From: a virus
IMG/VR virus record: IMGVR_UViG_3300027917_000019
Coordinates: 62,001-126,000 of that record
DNA length: 64,000 bases
Reading direction: 5' to 3' (one strand)
Positions 62,528 through 64,000 of the stretch are shown piece after piece; position 1 is the first letter of the stretch; the number at the start of each line of letters is the position of its first letter. The position numbers and the translations under genes were made by a program. The notes beneath the pieces are model-generated. The model was not told the DNA's origin and did not search any database. It saw nothing but the letters and a program-made list of their open reading frames with translations.

Positions 62528-62627
62528 CCGTTCAAAGCTTCCAGAGCCTTCTCTACCTAAGTGCCCCTCTTGCGGTAAGAATCCGTTTGAATGTAAGTGT
62601 GGTACTTGGGAGGACTTGAATAAGTGA
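62499..62627 (+). CDS. 42-residue zinc-knuckle protein
   Basis: ATG 62499 has GGAG 5 nt upstream and overlaps the resolvase gene; its stop overlaps the next start as GTGA. The sequence is a Pro/Lys-rich N-terminus and a C-x2-CG-x5-C-x-C knuckle (CPSCGKNPFECKC) then WEDL. The knuckle spacing equals that fused to the MazG-like protein at 46694. It may be a small nucleic-acid or protein-binding unit. Function unknown. Confidence 0.65.
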   Translation: MSAKKPPETDRSKLPEPSLPKCPSCGKNPFECKCGTWEDLNK

Positions 62628-63418
62628 GCACTAAGGGACGTATCAAGTTCACTGTAGCCGGGGCCCACCCGCAGCTCTACATGTTGCGCGACCACCTCAT
62701 CAAAAGGGGATTTGCTCTCGTTTCTCCAGATGAAGATGTTGATTTTGTACTTCAGGGGGGCTTGACTGGTGCTCCAGAGACTTGGCGGCTTGATTGTCCA
62801 AGTTCTGAAATTCCAGTGCTTCTGTTGAGTAGCGATTGGGTCTATTCAGACCGCGATCTGGCTCTCGGGGTTCGCGACAAAGTTCCCATGCGAGAGGATG
62901 ACCCAATTCTATTGCCATCTTCTGCGGAGCCTACAATCGCAAGTACGCTTCAGTACTTGCAAGCGGAGAACTACTTCCTGCGCTATACAAAGACCATGGT
63001 GCTTCGTATCTTCAACATCTATGGTCCTGATATTAAAGAAGGGTTGATTGTAGACTATCTAGACTGTGTTTGCAACGTTACGCCGTTGCCGATCTATGCG
63101 CCAGGGTACCAAACACGCACGTACTTACATCAGACAGATTTCTTGACAATCTTTGATAGGATGGTCCAGCGTTTTCTAGAAGGAACTACCGGCATTTTCA
63201 ACGTAGGGTCTGAGGAGGAAACTTCCATCAAACGCCTTGCAGACTCTGTTTGGCAACTCGCGTACGGTCCATCAACCCCTGTCCAGGTAGAAAAAGTTAG
63301 GGCACCGCGTTCTTATCGTTGGTGGGTCCTTCCTGACTTGACTCGCACCAAGGCCGTGACTAAGTGGAAAGCTAAGGTCACCCTTCGCACTGGTTTGTGG
63401 GAGATGTTGAATGACTGA
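62624..63418 (+). CDS. degenerate NAD-dependent epimerase/dehydratase-like protein
   Basis: 264 residues from GTG 62624 (GTGA overlap). The fold follows extended SDR enzymes: LLLSSDWVYSD, MVLRIFNIYGPD, and a C-terminal half with RTYLHQTDFL, GIFNVGSEEETSIKRLAD. The classical GxxGxxG nucleotide loop is not seen at the start (VAGAHPQLY instead) and the YxxxK catalytic pair is missing. It may have lost activity and act as a binding protein. A role in sugar modification is possible but unproven. Confidence 0.65.
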   Translation: MSTKGRIKFTVAGAHPQLYMLRDHLIKRGFALVSPDEDVDFVLQGGLTGAPETWRLDCPSSEIPVLLLSSDWVYSDRDLALGVRDKVPMREDDPILLPSSAEPTIASTLQYLQAENYFLRYTKTMVLRIFNIYGPDIKEGLIVDYLDCVCNVTPLPIYAPGYQTRTYLHQTDFLTIFDRMVQRFLEGTTGIFNVGSEEETSIKRLADSVWQLAYGPSTPVQVEKVRAPRSYRWWVLPDLTRTKAVTKWKAKVTLRTGLWEMLND

Positions 63419-63518
63419 AGAAGAAACTATTGCTCTCGAAGCCTACATGCGTACTCCTCCTGATGATACGAAAGGGGAAGTTGAGGTTTCGGAATCAGGC
63501 GAATGGGACGTTCTGTGA
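63411..63518 (+). CDS. 35-residue acidic protein
   Basis: ATG 63411 gives an 8-nt overlap with the previous stop (ATGACTGA). The product is acidic (TEEETIALEAYM, then GEVEVSESGEWDVL) and ends in EWDVL, like the WGR protein. It is too short for the usual gene callers but coupled on both sides. It could be an interaction peptide. Function unknown. Confidence 0.6.
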   Translation: MTEEETIALEAYMRTPPDDTKGEVEVSESGEWDVL

Positions 63519-63808
63519 CAGCACACAACACCACAATAGGACGGATTGACCTTGAACGAAGAGTATTAATCACAATTGGTAAGGTGGAATACAACCTTTC
63601 TGACTATCCCAATGTCATGATCCTGATAGATGGGGAGTGGGTGGAGGGGTGGGTCTGGACTCCGATACCTATCATACGTAGCGCTTATTATCTCAAGGTT
63701 GTATTGGCTATAGAAGATGATTGTGTTCACTTTGTGTATGCACTTCCGAGTGTATGTATCCCGGCAGAAACCTTCCCCTTCATGGACGTAAATGCCTGGA
63801 AATCCTAA
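63515..63808 (+). CDS. hypothetical beta-rich protein
   Basis: 97 residues from GTG 63515, preferred because it gives a GTGA overlap and GGGA 6 nt upstream; ATG 63503 is an alternative. Sequence is beta-rich with several Trp (DGEWVEGWVWTPIPI) and a hydrophobic strand LKVVLAIEDDCVHFVYAL. It overlaps the next gene by 17 nt. No family recognised. Confidence 0.5.
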   Translation: MTAHNTTIGRIDLERRVLITIGKVEYNLSDYPNVMILIDGEWVEGWVWTPIPIIRSAYYLKVVLAIEDDCVHFVYALPSVCIPAETFPFMDVNAWKS

Positions 63809-64000
63809 TCGAAAACTGGTTCTAGTAGCAGATACTCACGATCGGTACGGAATGTTCCCTATGCCGGAAGGGGATATCTTGCTCCACGCAGGAGACTTTA
63901 CCTTTCGAGGACGCCCTGATGAGTTGTCTCGTTTTAATGATTGGTTGGATGCACAAGGTAGCTTTGCCCACAAGGTCATCATCCCAGGTAATCATGATTT
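63792..64000 (+). CDS. metallophosphoesterase, 3'-truncated by window edge
   Basis: The frame starts at ATG 63792 and stays open to the window end; 69 codons are visible. Motifs in order are ADTHDR (D-x-H), HAGDFTF (GD) and PGNHD (GNHD), the first three blocks of calcineurin-like phosphoesterases. The rest of the active site lies outside. It may be a second nuclease or phosphatase besides SbcD. The short spacing between GD and GNHD suggests a small single-domain enzyme. Confidence 0.8.
   Translation, partial: MPGNPNRKLVLVADTHDRYGMFPMPEGDILLHAGDFTFRGRPDELSRFNDWLDAQGSFAHKVIIPGNHD

Noticed and set aside
1-64000. tRNA genes, CRISPR arrays, insertion sequences, integrase or attachment sites
   Set aside because: No cloverleaf, regular short repeats, transposase or integrase motifs were seen; coding frames fill nearly the whole window.

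Overview
The window is a contiguous piece of a large tailed bacteriophage genome with a contractile tail (myovirus morphotype). Every convincing gene lies on the + strand, coding density is close to 100%, and no stretch of more than about 100 bases lacks a gene. Most neighbouring genes overlap by 1 nt (TAATG, TGATG, TAGTG), 4 nt (ATGA, GTGA) or 8 nt, which points to strong translational coupling. No tRNA, rRNA, integrase, terminase, portal or capsid gene is visible, so this is an internal segment. The packaging and head genes probably lie upstream of position 1.

Layout. (a) 1-4563: end of the head/neck region, with a truncated virion protein, a Cys-rich neck-type protein, a tail-completion-like protein and an unassigned protein. 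(b) 4581-12410: tail shaft, with sheath, a module-rich structural protein, tube, a pair of tail-assembly chaperone frames joined by a probable programmed +1/-2 frameshift at a run of six T, and the tape measure. (c) 12414-24340: baseplate, with a hub carrying an M23 peptidase, an OB-fold/beta-helix spike, a LysM plus gp25-like fusion, a baseplate J wedge and a large modular wedge or fibre-linker protein. (d) 24344-32208: host recognition, with a beta-helix tailspike, two paralogous Trp-rich proteins, a LamG-type lectin protein and a small beta protein. A holin-like membrane protein lies among them. (e) 32219-33874: lysis cassette, with two nested membrane/coiled-coil genes and a GH25 lysozyme.

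(f) 33867-64000: DNA metabolism and accessory genes. They encode MT-A70 and beta-class DNA methyltransferases, a UvsW-type helicase, a DEDD exonuclease, a J-domain protein, a DnaB-type helicase, a CHC2/Toprim primase, a family A DNA polymerase, a gp32-like SSB, a UvsY-like mediator, a bacterial-type RecA, SbcD/SbcC, a dNMP kinase, a MazG-like protein, an HNH endonuclease, a WGR protein and a Holliday-junction-resolvase-like nuclease. Together these can carry out replication by a phage-encoded replisome and recombination-dependent replication and repair.

Between these genes sits a less ordinary set: a CobS/MoxR-type AAA+ ATPase, two tiny membrane proteins, a CobT-like VWA protein, a secreted VWA lipoprotein with MopE-like Cys/Asp repeats, and a third, soluble VWA protein. 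The MopE-like repeat style is best known from Myxococcota and related former Deltaproteobacteria. This is the only direct hint about the host and it is an inference. GH25 and M23 peptidoglycan hydrolases and signal-peptide membrane proteins fit a bacterial host, probably Gram-negative given the lipoprotein.

Four very short genes (25-59 aa) and several TTG/GTG starts with good Shine-Dalgarno sequences were found by reading the sequence directly. Regulatory signals are sparse: one strong intrinsic terminator between the SSB and recA genes, a long hairpin plus -10 box ahead of the tube gene, and an extended -10 promoter at 37306-37334.
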